Positions 6,802 through 15,747 are shown, counted from the first letter of the stretch. The stretch: DNA of 52,200 bases from an uncultured Collinsella sp. (GCA_958403385.1 CATXXC010000016.1:1-52200); one strand, 5' to 3'. Notes: generated from the letters alone by a model not told the origin. Made by a program: numbers and translations.

Positions 6802-9246
6802 TTAGGCGTGGTCGCGCCAGCCGAGAACGCGCTGCTTCATGCCTTCGATGTCGAGCACGCCTTCGGCAAAGCCTTTGCGCACGAGCTCCTCGGGAACGTA
6901 CTCGTCGTAGCGATCAAAATAAGGCACCTCGCCGGGATAGACGAGCTCGATGGGATTGAAGTCCTTCTCGGCCTCGGCGGCGAGCACCTCAAAGAACGTC
7001 TCCTCGTCAGCCTTCATCTTAAACTGCATAAAGTACGGGCGCGATGGGTCGAGTCCGCGAAGGCCCAGCTCCGCGGCACATTTAATCTTGAGCATACGTT
7101 CGAGCGCCAGAAAGGCGTAGCTGCCCAACCAGGGGAAGAGCACCCAGGTATCGCCGCCCAGGTTGATGAGTGGCTTGGTCCCTGCGCCCGAAATCTCGGC
7201 CGTATGGCGAGCCTGCGCCAAGCGGGCCCGCGCGTTACCCATAAGGTACGGATATGCCGCGTGCTCGTTGAGCGCCTTGCGCATGCGCTCGAGTACATGT
7301 GTGTTGATATCACCGGGGCAGTCGCCAAAGTAGGCCGGCACACGGCCCTTGACCTGCGTGGCAAAGACGGTATGGCGCTTCCAGTCCACTTCCTCGACAA
7401 TCCAGCAGTGTCCGGCGATGGCGATGCGCTCACCGGGCGGTGGCGGGTTGACGATCGTGCCCAATTCGGCCGACTCGCTACGAACGGTGAACTCCTCGTT
7501 TTCCTGGAATACGGCGTAGAACTTAAAGTTGTTAATGATGCGCTCTCCCGCGAGACCCACGATGAGTCCGCCGCCCTCGGTGACCTGGATATGGTCGATC
7601 TTAATGAGGTGACGAAGCAATACGCGATAGTCATCGGCCGAGATGCGATGGAAATAGCTGAGCGTGAGCACGCGCTGGGCAAGTTCGGCCGGCGTGAGCT
7701 CGCCGGTGCTGGCGAGGGTCGACATAGTCTGGTGATAGAGCAGGCTGTAGGGGAGTCGATCGAGCTCGGGCGGCTCGACCCACTTTTCCTCGCGATAGAG
7801 TTGTACGAGCGCGATACCCTGCAGGAGCTTCCATGGAATGGTTTCGGGCATCATCGTGCGCGGTTCGGGCTCTTCCTCGCGCATGACAAACCACATCTCG
7901 GGCGGAAGGTCGCGGCGTCCCGTGCGGCCCATTCGCTGCAAAAAGGAGCTGACGGTAAACGGCGCATCGATCTGGAACGCGCGCTCCAGGCGGCCGATAT
8001 CGATACCGAGCTCCAGCGTAGAGGTGGTGACGGTTGTCTGCGCCTGCTCCTCGTCGCGCATGAGCTCCTCGGCCGTCTCGCGCAGCGATGCCGAAAGGTT
8101 GCCGTGATGGATTAGAAAGCGGTCGGGCTCGTGTCGACTTTCGCAGTAGCTGCGCAGCATGGAACACACGGCCTCTGCCTCCTCACGCGAGTTGGCAAAG
8201 ACCAGGCACTTGCGGCCGCGCGTATGCTCAAAGATATAGCCCATACCGGGGTCGGCGTTGTCGGGCGCCGTGTCGGTGGGGTTGAGAAGCGCCTGCTCGG
8301 TCGCTCGTGGGATGTCGACTTCGCCCTCGGGGGCCGAGGAAGTGCGACGGTCTTTGGGAGCGGCCTTGCCCCGTGCCCGCTCACGACGTTGACGGCGTTC
8401 CTCCTGTGTAAGCTGTCCGCTGTGGCGCACGTCTTGGGCGCCAGCCGGCAGCGCCGCGGGCGCCGCCGGCTCAATACGCTCGCAAGCAAGCATCTCGGCT
8501 TCTTGTGGACCCGTGCTCTCGAATCCCCGCTGCTGTGCCTGGGGGCCCGAGTTGTAGAAGTGCTCCATGGAGATGCGCCACACGCGACGCGGTTCTTCAA
8601 AGCGGGGGATAACGCAGTCGCGCCCCGTTCCCTGTGAGAGAAAAGCGCCCGTGCGCTCGGGGTCGCCGATGGTGGCCGAAAGGCCAATGCGTCGAGGCTG
8701 CACGCCGGCCATGCGCGAGAGCCGCTCGATAAGGCAGAGCGTCTGCCCGCCACGGTCGCCGCGCATGAGCGAGTGGACCTCATCGATGACCACGTAGCGC
8801 AGGTCGCAAAACATGCGCGGGATCGCCATGTGCTTATGGATCAGGAGCGCCTCGAGCGACTCGGGTGTAATCTGCAAGATGCCGCTCGGTTTTTTGATGA
8901 GCTTAGCCTTGTGCGACTGCGAGACATCGCCATGCCAGTGCCAGACAGGGATATCGGCCTCTTCGCAGAGGTCGTTGAGACGGACGAACTGATCATTGAT
9001 GAGCGCCTTGAGGGGGCCGATGTAGAGGGCGCCCACGCTCGCGGGCGGGTTCTCCCAAAACTCGGTCAGGATGGGAAAGAAGGCCGCCTCGGTTTTGCCG
9101 GAAGCCGTGGATGCCGTCAGGAGCACATTGTCTTGCGTGTTAAAGATGGCGTCTGCCGCTGCAACCTGGATAGAGCGCAGACTCTCCCAATCGTGGGAGT
9201 AGATGAAGTCTTGGATAAACGGAGCATATCGGTCAAAGGCGTTCAC
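6802..9246 (-). CDS. Lhr-like superfamily II helicase (BrxHI-like) of the TerB/BrxD cassette
   Basis: An 814-residue DEAD/DEAH-type helicase. Walker A is ASTASGKTEA (45-54), the DExH box is VVIDEVHSL (152-160) and motif III is LSATIG (189-194); motif VI is QRMGRTGRRD. After the two RecA-like domains comes an Lhr-type winged-helix/beta-barrel region, seen in VKGRVPAYFGDCPGDI. A low-complexity, charged insert of about 100 residues (232-335) separates the two RecA domains. No DUF1998-type zinc domain is present. I chose the GTG at 9246 because AGGAGG lies just upstream; an ATG at 9288 would add 14 residues. It is the last gene of a three-gene minus-strand cassette, 116 bases after the ATPase gene. 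Such helicases accompany BrxD ATPases in BREX type 2; here they come without PglX or PglZ. Confidence 0.8.
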   Translation of the reverse strand: MNAFDRYAPFIQDFIYSHDWESLRSIQVAAADAIFNTQDNVLLTASTASGKTEAAFFPILTEFWENPPASVGALYIGPLKALINDQFVRLNDLCEEADIPVWHWHGDVSQSHKAKLIKKPSGILQITPESLEALLIHKHMAIPRMFCDLRYVVIDEVHSLMRGDRGGQTLCLIERLSRMAGVQPRRIGLSATIGDPERTGAFLSQGTGRDCVIPRFEEPRRVWRISMEHFYNSGPQAQQRGFESTGPQEAEMLACERIEPAAPAALPAGAQDVRHSGQLTQEERRQRRERARGKAAPKDRRTSSAPEGEVDIPRATEQALLNPTDTAPDNADPGMGYIFEHTRGRKCLVFANSREEAEAVCSMLRSYCESRHEPDRFLIHHGNLSASLRETAEELMRDEEQAQTTVTTSTLELGIDIGRLERAFQIDAPFTVSSFLQRMGRTGRRDLPPEMWFVMREEEPEPRTMMPETIPWKLLQGIALVQLYREEKWVEPPELDRLPYSLLYHQTMSTLASTGELTPAELAQRVLTLSYFHRISADDYRVLLRHLIKIDHIQVTEGGGLIVGLAGERIINNFKFYAVFQENEEFTVRSESAELGTIVNPPPPGERIAIAGHCWIVEEVDWKRHTVFATQVKGRVPAYFGDCPGDINTHVLERMRKALNEHAAYPYLMGNARARLAQARHTAEISGAGTKPLINLGGDTWVLFPWLGSYAFLALERMLKIKCAAELGLRGLDPSRPYFMQFKMKADEETFFEVLAAEAEKDFNPIELVYPGEVPYFDRYDEYVPEELVRKGFAEGVLDIEGMKQRVLGWRDHA

Positions 9247-9362
9247 GGGGCCTCCTCTCAAATACGAACCTCTTAACGCGGTGGCCAAGGGTTTGCTGCA
9301 TTACCGCCTCAACGTTTGCCCAGATAAAACCAGCCAAAATAAACCTGTCCCTTTTTGGCAGG

Positions 9363-10667
9363 TTAGATGGTGAATTCGGCGAAGTTGCGGTCGCCGCCTG
9401 CGGTATCGGTGTCGCCTGTTGCGGTTGCCGGCGCTAGCGTGTCGCCGCCGACGCTTTGCAACAGCTCGGCCACGTTGGCATCGGGGTTCTGGCACAGGAT
9501 GTCGAGCAGCTCGATAAAGTCGCGAATGACCTCGCGCGGCGTCAGGTGCGTGTCGGCTCCCACACGACCGAACTCGATCTTGAGGAAGTCCACCAAGTCG
9601 TTCTCGGTAAGCGTGGGCGTCCAGCCAAAGTAACCGGCGTGAATTTGCATGAGTTTTTCGATCAGCACCAGCAGCTCCTCGTAGGTGAGTGGCTGCAGAC
9701 GGATGATGGGCGCGAGCATGTCCTTAAGGTCCTCGCGCGCAAAGCGACCCTGAGCGAGTCGGCTACGCAGAGCCTCGTAGGAGAACACGCCGCGGCGACG
9801 GTCCTCGATGGAGGTTGGCGTGCCGCCCATGATCATGCCCAGGTACTGCGCCTTGCCCTGGAGCGTGTCGTTGTACATGGTCAGGATCTTCTCGTAGTTG
9901 TACTGGCGCGTGATGGCGTTGGGAATCTTATACAGATTCACGAGCTCGTCGATGAGCACCAGCATGCCCTTGTAGCCGCTGCAAACCAAAAAACGCGCGA
10001 TGAGTTTGACGTAGTCGTACCAGTCGTCATCGCTGATGATGGTCGAGGAGCCCAGCTCGGCGCGAGCCTCGCTCTTGGTGCGATATTCGCCGCGGATCCA
10101 TTTGGTCACGCGGCTCATGGCCTCTTCGTCGCCCTCGGATACGGCCATGCGATAGCGGCGGAGCATGCGGGTGAAGTCGAAGCCGTGGACCATCTCTTCG
10201 AGTGGAGCGAGTTGGGCATTAACGGCAGGCTCGTCGGCGTCGGCACACGAGGCGACCCAGCGATCCAAAATAAGGTTGAGCGCACCGCCCTCGGGGCGCG
10301 TCTTGGTCGATATATTGCGGATGAGCTCGCGGTAGGTGGCGAGGCCCTGTCCCTGACCGCCCTGCAGACGGCGCTCGGGCGACAGATCGGCATCGGCGAC
10401 GACGAATCCCTCGCCCATGGCGTGCGTGCGGATGGTCTGAAGCAAGAAGCTCTTGCCGGCGCCGTAGCGACCGACTAAAAAGCGGAAGCTCGCGCCGCCA
10501 TCGGCGATGAGACTCAAATCGGTGAGCAGGGCGCGAATCTCGACCTCGCGTCCCACGGTGATATAGGGAAGGCCGATGCGCGGGACCACGCCGCCCTTGA
10601 GTGAGTTGAGAATGACGGCGGCGACGCGCTTGGGCACGCGGGGTGCTGCGGATGCGGTATCACTCAT
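9363..10667 (-). CDS. BrxD-like ATP-binding protein (DUF2791, P-loop)
   Basis: A 434-residue P-loop ATPase. Walker A is GRYGAGKS (66-73) and Walker B is MLVLIDE (235-241). The opening (VGREVEI then FRFLVGRYGAGKSFLL) and the later text on a C-terminal helical region match the DUF2791 family that contains BrxD of BREX type 2 systems. Its start overlaps the end of the TerB gene by eight bases, so the two are translationally coupled; the helicase gene follows after a 116-base gap. The coupling argues that the ATPase and the TerB protein act in one complex, with the ATPase perhaps loading or regulating the helicase on DNA. The family is well supported; the role in defence is inference. Confidence 0.8.
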   Translation of the reverse strand: MSDTASAAPRVPKRVAAVILNSLKGGVVPRIGLPYITVGREVEIRALLTDLSLIADGGASFRFLVGRYGAGKSFLLQTIRTHAMGEGFVVADADLSPERRLQGGQGQGLATYRELIRNISTKTRPEGGALNLILDRWVASCADADEPAVNAQLAPLEEMVHGFDFTRMLRRYRMAVSEGDEEAMSRVTKWIRGEYRTKSEARAELGSSTIISDDDWYDYVKLIARFLVCSGYKGMLVLIDELVNLYKIPNAITRQYNYEKILTMYNDTLQGKAQYLGMIMGGTPTSIEDRRRGVFSYEALRSRLAQGRFAREDLKDMLAPIIRLQPLTYEELLVLIEKLMQIHAGYFGWTPTLTENDLVDFLKIEFGRVGADTHLTPREVIRDFIELLDILCQNPDANVAELLQSVGGDTLAPATATGDTDTAGGDRNFAEFTI

Positions 10668-12420
10668 AGTCTAGGTATCCTCTCACGTCTGCTTCGTAGT
10701 CCTCGATAATGCGCGGTCCTGCCGCGCCAAATTCAATTACGGTGTCACCCACCAGGTCAAAGAGCGCCTCGTTGATGGTATCGACGAGCATGTCCTCGCT
10801 CTGGCCCGACCTCTCCACTGCCGATGCCGTCTGTGCCGTGTTCTGCTCGAGCAGCGCGCGCAGATAGGCGGCTGCGGCGGGCGCGAGTTCGGTTGCGGTG
10901 CCAGCGGGTGCAGTCGATACGACCGCGGGCGTCGGCGCGAGAAGCGGTGCCACGACACCAAACTGTTCGGTGGATATGGTTGGCTCGTCGGTCTCGTCCT
11001 GCCGAATGGGTGCCGCGACCGCCTCGACAATCGCGTCGGCTACGGGCTCGGCTTCCGGTTGCCCTGAGTCCGCTGCCTCGGCTTCCACAGGTGCGCCGTC
11101 CTCGCGCTCTTCGTCGATTAAAAGTGCTTCGCGCGTTTGCGCAGCGGCGCTCCGAATGTGCCCCAGCTGAGTCAGGTCGATATCGATCTTGAAGGGCTGG
11201 TGTGCGGCGTCCCACGAAAGCCATGCCACAATCTCGTCATCGATAATCTTGGCCAGATATTTGGGGACCTTTTCTTCCTTAAGGGGATGGGCGGGGTCCA
11301 GCGCCAGGCGCAGGCGTTGGTCGCAGGCGCGCATCATTTCACCGAGCTTGCTGCTCTTTTGCCTACTACCATGGATACGCATACATTCCCAAAAGCCGTT
11401 TTGGCAACGGTAGATATGGATGGGATCCAGGCGGTATTCGCAGTTCTCGTGGCGCTCGGGCGCAAAGAATACGGCCGAGGCAAACATGGTGTAGGGCATG
11501 GCCGTCTCCTCCCCAAACAAGCTCGCTACGATGCCGGTCTTTCGATGCGTGTCATAGTAGTGCGCCATGCGGACATACGCGGCGCATGCCACGTGGCGCA
11601 GATCGCGGTGGTGGCTGCGGTCGAGCCGCGAGTTACTTAGGTTGTACGTGGAGAGGGCGTTGATGGCGGCCATGAGTCGCTCCTCGCGCACCTCATCGGG
11701 CGGAAGGGGGAGCGTGGGCTCGGAGGTTTTGCGACGTTTGGGGGTCTGGTCGGACGGTGCCGGTGCCGGTACAAGGTCTCGTGCCGCGCGCCGCAGCTCG
11801 ATAAGGGCGTTATCGAACATGACGGTTTTAGAGTCGCGGAGCAGCTTGGGGTCGAGCCCATGGAATACGGCGTAATCCTGCAACCACACGCGTGCAAACC
11901 GATCAATGCCGGGCTCGAAGGCGCGATAGACATCCCAAAAGGCCTTGATCTTGTTAAAACCGTCGAGCGGGTCATCTACGCCAATGCCGCAAATCAGCTC
12001 ATAGAGATACAGAAAGGCAAAGGACGTAGACGTTTCCTCGACGGTTCCGCGGCGCACTTGGGCACGCCAGGTAAAGTAGCCGCGCAGCTGCCGGTCGCTC
12101 ATGGCGTTGTAGGTGGGAAAGTACGACTTAAAGGTGCCGTTGTAGGGACAGTCGTCCTCAAAGTCGGCCATCAGCAGGCCCTGGCGGTAAAAAAGCTCGG
12201 CTTCCGAAAGCCAGCGGCCCGCACCGCCCTTGGGGTCATCCTGCCAGCGCGATATCTCGCGCATTTTACGGTACTGGTCGGGGAGGAAATTCTGCATCTG
12301 TCGGCCGGTTTTGAGAATCGGCTCGTCTGCGTAGATTTCGTTTGAGAAGCGGGTGGACTGATGGGTCCGGGCCTCGGCCATAATGCGCTCGATGAGCATC
12401 TTGATGTCCTGGTCGGCCAC
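10660..12420 (-). CDS. TerB_N/TerB_C domain protein, first gene of the helicase-ATPase cassette
   Basis: A 586-residue protein. Residues about 75-165 match the TerB_N pattern: SYFPTYNAMSDRQLRGYF-x-W followed by FAFLYLYEL, like the usual 'YWPSYxxLSxxQRxxYLxW...YVFLYFYGLE'. The C-terminus (about 520-586) matches TerB_C (DTINEALFDLVGDTVIEF). A long Ala/Glu-rich linker (about 420-510) joins the two. A TerB core between these domains is not obvious. The start is a GTG with GGAGAGGAG upstream. TerB_N/TerB_C proteins occur next to ATPase and helicase genes and have been proposed from genome comparison to act in stress or phage-related DNA processing; no activity can be read from the sequence. Being first in the operon and coupled to the ATPase, it may be the adaptor of the complex. 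Confidence 0.75.
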   Translation of the reverse strand: MADQDIKMLIERIMAEARTHQSTRFSNEIYADEPILKTGRQMQNFLPDQYRKMREISRWQDDPKGGAGRWLSEAELFYRQGLLMADFEDDCPYNGTFKSYFPTYNAMSDRQLRGYFTWRAQVRRGTVEETSTSFAFLYLYELICGIGVDDPLDGFNKIKAFWDVYRAFEPGIDRFARVWLQDYAVFHGLDPKLLRDSKTVMFDNALIELRRAARDLVPAPAPSDQTPKRRKTSEPTLPLPPDEVREERLMAAINALSTYNLSNSRLDRSHHRDLRHVACAAYVRMAHYYDTHRKTGIVASLFGEETAMPYTMFASAVFFAPERHENCEYRLDPIHIYRCQNGFWECMRIHGSRQKSSKLGEMMRACDQRLRLALDPAHPLKEEKVPKYLAKIIDDEIVAWLSWDAAHQPFKIDIDLTQLGHIRSAAAQTREALLIDEEREDGAPVEAEAADSGQPEAEPVADAIVEAVAAPIRQDETDEPTISTEQFGVVAPLLAPTPAVVSTAPAGTATELAPAAAAYLRALLEQNTAQTASAVERSGQSEDMLVDTINEALFDLVGDTVIEFGAAGPRIIEDYEADVRGYLDYE

Positions 12421-12457
12421 CGCTTCTCCTCTCCTAACGCAGCTACGGTGACCTCAT

Positions 12458-12466
12458 ATCATAGCA
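12458..12466 (-). promoter_or_regulatory. Extended -10 promoter of the TerB-ATPase-helicase cassette
   Basis: On the minus strand TGC-TATGAT (12466-12458) forms an extended -10 box. It lies about 38 bases before the GTG start of the TerB gene. No good -35 box stands upstream, as is usual for extended -10 promoters. The cassette therefore has its own promoter, separate from the DUF554 gene behind it. Confidence 0.5.
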
Positions 12467-12508
12467 CAGCATCAAACAGATGTTCGAGATACCGCTGCGT
12501 TGATAGAT

Positions 12509-13225
12509 TTAGAACAGGAGGGCGTAGATGACGGCGATGACGACGGAGGGGAGCATATTGGCCGTGCGGAAGGTCTGAGGACGGATGAGGTTGACGCCGA
12601 CGCAGAAGATGAGCATGGAGCCTACGAGCGAAAGGCTGTCGAGGGCTGCCGTGGTCATGATGGGGGAGAGCGCGCCGGCAAACAACGTGATCGTCCCCTG
12701 GAACACGGCGACGGGCAGGGCGGAGAAAATGCAGCCGCGGCCAAGCGACGCCGTCATGGTGCAGACGATGATGCAGTCCAATGCGCCTTTCAAGGCAAGC
12801 GTTGACCAGTCACCGAGCAGACCGTCCTGGATCGATCCCACGATAGCCATGGCACCGATGCAGACGGTCAGCGATGTCGAGACAAAAGCGTTGGTGAACT
12901 CGTTATCGCCCTCACTGCCAGTCTTGCGCTTGAGCCATTCGCCAAGGTTCTCGATGGCGGCCTCCAAGTTGATGGCCTCGCCGATGAGCGAACCGAGCGC
13001 AAATGAGACGATGAGCATGGTGGTACCGGTGGTCGCTAGCGCCTTTCCATCGATGATGAGCATCTTTTGCATGGTGCCGCCCAGGCCGATAAACAGGACG
13101 CACAGCCCCGATGCTTTCATGAGCGTGTCTTGGATGCGCGGTGTAATGAAGCGGCCGCTCGCTAATCCCAAAAGACCGCCCGCAACTAAAAGCACAACGT
13201 TGATGATTGTTCCCAAGCCCGGCAT
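12509..13225 (-). CDS. DUF554 family membrane protein
   Basis: A 238-residue protein with about six to seven hydrophobic helices and the DUF554 pattern: an N-terminal GLGTIINV-x-LLVAGGLLG, then FIGLGGTMQKML, and a middle segment with SGxEGDNEF followed by a Gly/Ser-rich helix. The family is widespread in anaerobes and is thought to be a transporter or channel of unknown substrate. The ATG at 13225 is chosen because AGGAGGG stands five bases upstream; the longer frame from 13294 has a hydrophilic, unlikely 23-residue lead. It stands alone between the TerB cassette and the secreted-protein operon, both on the same strand. Confidence 0.85.
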   Translation of the reverse strand: MPGLGTIINVVLLVAGGLLGLASGRFITPRIQDTLMKASGLCVLFIGLGGTMQKMLIIDGKALATTGTTMLIVSFALGSLIGEAINLEAAIENLGEWLKRKTGSEGDNEFTNAFVSTSLTVCIGAMAIVGSIQDGLLGDWSTLALKGALDCIIVCTMTASLGRGCIFSALPVAVFQGTITLFAGALSPIMTTAALDSLSLVGSMLIFCVGVNLIRPQTFRTANMLPSVVIAVIYALLF

Positions 13226-13343
13226 GAGCCCTCCTGTATTGATGCCAACGTGGCAATCGTAGCAGAACGAAATGCGAGGCACATCGCGACTCATCTAATA
13301 CGTTATATAAGTGGTGTTAGGAATGATGCGCAGCATTTAAGCC

Positions 13344-14774
13344 TCAGGTGGTTGTCGGGACATAGGGATAGTATTCAAAGCGCAGTGTCATAAGCCGCTG
13401 CGGGAATTCAATAGCCGCGGCGATGATATTGGCATCGCGGGCACGATCAAACCCTTCGAGTTCGATCTGATACGAGACGTCTTGCATAATGTCCAGACGC
13501 CGCCAGGCTAGGAGTGTGTCGCCATCGAATTCCAAGGTCTTGCCTCCATCTGGAGCAACGGCGTATAGACGCAGCTTGGCGGTGGTTGCAGGGTCGACAA
13601 CCGTGACCTTTTTAATTTCGTTTCGAGTATTCTTGGCGCCCAACAAGGTGAGCAGTGTTGGGGCCACGACCTCGCCCGATGGCAAAAAGACGACTTCGAT
13701 GGATTCGGGAAATGCGATGATAGCCGACTTGCGGACGGGCTGATTGGCGGCGGCAACTTCGATGTTCGCAGCGTCGATGACCTCTGTGTGGTCGAGTGCG
13801 GCAAGCACGCAACAGTTACCTTCATCGATCTCTTGAGGATCAGCAAGCCCCAGACTGTCCGCGAGCTCGGGATCGTTTGGATCGGTAACGGGCTCATTCG
13901 GTGCTTCGAAAGAAGCTGGGGCGCTGTTTGTCGGCGACGGCGTGTCGCCCGCACCTGCTTCTTTATCCGCGCTCTCTTCTTGTATGGTTGCGTTGATGGG
14001 TTCGTCGTTTGAGGGGAGCGTCTTGGCGTCAAGCGCGGAGGGGAGAATTCCGATGGCTCCGGATCCGTTCCACTCCATTTCGAGAAGCGCCGGGTCGGCA
14101 AGAATGCGTTGCCTGCTTTGCGCGTGGGCATCGATTTCAATAGGGCCTGCCTCTATCCCTCGTGTAAGACTGAGTGATCCGGCTGGCTTCTCGAAATGAG
14201 CGTTTGTGTCTTTGGCGCTGACGGCGTAGAACAGCAGGGACGCTTCTCCCGCCGCGATGGCATCGGTGCCGGCTTTGGTCAGTCGCAACGATGCCGTGAA
14301 TGAGAGGGTGGGCTGCGCATCGTCTGCATTCGCGGCGGCGCAGCCCAGACATATACCGCCTCCTTTCTCGAAAAACGTACCGTCGAAGGCGACCTTCGCT
14401 CCGTTCGCCGAGTCATCGACCGAAGCGATGTCGATGCGCAGCTCTAAATTGCATGGATCGCCATCCGCATCGAGCACAACCGAGCGCCACATGCAGACGG
14501 CGCACCCCGCCTGGGAGCCGTTTGCCTTGTTCGAACGATTGATATCCACGACTATCGAGCCGTCCGTATTACGACGAAGACATCCCGAGGTTGAGATTGC
14601 GGCTTGTGCGATCGAAAAACGCTTACACGCAATGGCACTCGACGGATTTGGTGCGGAGCTTAGGGCTGCTGGTAAGGAGTCTGCCATGACGGGAGTCGCC
14701 CAAGCGGCGACGGGCGTTCCGGTTGCGAGCGCGCCGCAGAGTGCGACGACGGGCAAAAGGTTCTTTGATGCCAT
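13344..14774 (-). CDS. Secreted protein of unknown function, 476 residues
   Basis: Starts with a signal peptide (about residues 1-31, ending near ATPVMA). The mature part has at least eight cysteines, several close together (for example SQAGCAVCMW and GICLGCAA), suggesting disulfides or metal binding. An Asp/Glu/Pro/Ser-rich hinge at about 255-315 separates an N-terminal from a C-terminal beta-rich domain; the latter contains PESIEVVFLPSGEVVAPTLL. No sorting signal or membrane helix ends the protein, so it is probably released or bound through a partner. I do not recognise a family. It is the last gene of a five-gene minus-strand set of surface proteins and begins 18 bases after the LAQTG gene. 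Confidence 0.65.
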   Translation of the reverse strand: MASKNLLPVVALCGALATGTPVAAWATPVMADSLPAALSSAPNPSSAIACKRFSIAQAAISTSGCLRRNTDGSIVVDINRSNKANGSQAGCAVCMWRSVVLDADGDPCNLELRIDIASVDDSANGAKVAFDGTFFEKGGGICLGCAAANADDAQPTLSFTASLRLTKAGTDAIAAGEASLLFYAVSAKDTNAHFEKPAGSLSLTRGIEAGPIEIDAHAQSRQRILADPALLEMEWNGSGAIGILPSALDAKTLPSNDEPINATIQEESADKEAGAGDTPSPTNSAPASFEAPNEPVTDPNDPELADSLGLADPQEIDEGNCCVLAALDHTEVIDAANIEVAAANQPVRKSAIIAFPESIEVVFLPSGEVVAPTLLTLLGAKNTRNEIKKVTVVDPATTAKLRLYAVAPDGGKTLEFDGDTLLAWRRLDIMQDVSYQIELEGFDRARDANIIAAAIEFPQRLMTLRFEYYPYVPTTT

Positions 14775-14792
14775 GGGGTCTCCTTAGCTAAT

Positions 14793-15104
14793 TTAGTGCG
14801 GCCTGTCCGTGTTTTGTTTCTGGCTGCGTTTGATGTGCAGACCGAGGCCGGCGGTCCCCGCGCCTGCTGCTGTGGCGCCTGCTGCCAAGAGCCATCGTCT
14901 GTCGCCTGTCTGCGCCAACGGTTCCTCGCGGTCGCCGCGGTCGAGCTCCGAGAGGTCGACCGTCACTTGCGTGGCGGCCTGCGCCTGTTCTTGCTGGGCA
15001 AAGGCCATGGCTGGCCCAAACGCTAGGATGCTGACGGCGGCGGCCAGGGCGACAGCCTTATGCCGTGTGCGCACCGGGCTCGACCGTCCAGGTGATCGTT
15101 GCAA
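14793..15104 (-). CDS. Very small cell-wall protein with LAQTG sorting signal
   Basis: A protein of about 103 residues with all parts of a sortase substrate: a signal peptide (hydrophobic core about 16-33, cleavage after AFA near 36), the pentapeptide LAQTG at 63-67, a hydrophobic helix at about 71-90 and a basic tail (KRSQK). LAxTG motifs are typical substrates of class E sortases in actinobacteria. The mature part before the motif is only about 30 residues (37-66), acidic and Gln-rich. The start is uncertain: TTG at 15104, with GAAGG upstream, overlaps the previous gene by 47 bases, while a GTG at 15074 overlaps it by 17. It could be a linker or pilus-base peptide; no sortase gene is in the window. 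Confidence 0.7.
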   Translation of the reverse strand: MQRSPGRSSPVRTRHKAVALAAAVSILAFGPAMAFAQQEQAQAATQVTVDLSELDRGDREEPLAQTGDRRWLLAAGATAAGAGTAGLGLHIKRSQKQNTDRPH

Positions 15105-15657
15105 CCTGATCGCCTTCGCCGGTTACGCGGAAGATGTCGCGCGTGACGCGGGCGACGTTTCCGCTTGTCTTGAGCTTAATTTTGTCCTTGCCGCCGGCAA
15201 TGCCCTGGTAGCCCATGTCGAAGGCTGCATTCTTGGAAAGATCGAGGCCCGTCCCCTGCGTTGCGGCGCTGGCGTTCTGGAGTGCGCCGTCGGGGCCGAC
15301 CTTAAAGTCGATGGAGTTCTGTGCGGTTCCGGCTTTGGCGTCGGCAGCAATGGTCCAGGTGTTCATGGCGTCGATCTTCATGTTGGTGACATGGATGCCG
15401 TAGGCCGAATGATTGTCGATGGTGGTCGCGTCTTCTGAGGGGCCCTGAAGCGTGCCGTCGGCCTTGGCGACGAAGGGAATAACCGTCGGAACTTTGAACT
15501 CAACGTTGTCGATCTCGGTCCTGACCATTACTTTCGTGGTTCCAATGCGCCCGGCTGCCATAGCTGGCGTCGGGGCGGCGCCCATTGCGAGCGCGAGCGC
15601 GAGCCCTGCGCCCACGACGAGCGCTCTGGCTCCGTTCATGTTCCTGGTGATGTCCAT
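15058..15657 (-). CDS. Secreted beta-rich protein of unknown function
   Basis: A 199-residue protein with a signal peptide (about 1-35, ending APTPAMA). The mature part looks like one beta-sandwich domain: VMVRTEIDNVEFKVPTVIPF, a KADGTLQGPS turn and an ending TITWTVEPG. This general pattern occurs in actinobacterial surface or pilus-associated proteins, but I cannot name a family. GAAAGGA lies seven bases before the ATG. The gene overlaps the start of the LAQTG gene, so the two are probably translated together; the wall-anchored peptide may hold this protein at the surface. No cysteine is present in the mature part. Confidence 0.65.
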   Translation of the reverse strand: MDITRNMNGARALVVGAGLALALAMGAAPTPAMAAGRIGTTKVMVRTEIDNVEFKVPTVIPFVAKADGTLQGPSEDATTIDNHSAYGIHVTNMKIDAMNTWTIAADAKAGTAQNSIDFKVGPDGALQNASAATQGTGLDLSKNAAFDMGYQGIAGGKDKIKLKTSGNVARVTRDIFRVTGEGDQVATITWTVEPGAHTA

Positions 15658-15747
15658 GGTCGTTCCTTTCTATTCGCCGCGGGCCGTCCCCGCGATGATT
15701 GGACGAATGCTGGTGAATTGCGTGCGGTGCCGCGTCGGCCGGAAAAG

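Noticed and set aside
6649..8115. 488-codon plus-strand frame across the helicase
   Set aside because: It lies antisense to the helicase, whose motifs are intact, and starts inside the spermidine-synthase-like gene.
9301..9362. Transposon end with AAACCTGTCCC text between helicase and ATPase genes
   Set aside because: The stretch resembles half of a repeat but has no partner arm here and no coding part; too little to call.
6802..12420. Complete BREX type 2 locus
   Set aside because: Only BrxD-like and BrxHI-like genes are present; no methylase, alkaline-phosphatase-type PglZ, kinase or PglY-like ATPase.
1132..12508. Prophage or genomic island borders
   Set aside because: No integrase, tRNA flank, direct attachment repeats or clear change in base composition around the TerB cassette.
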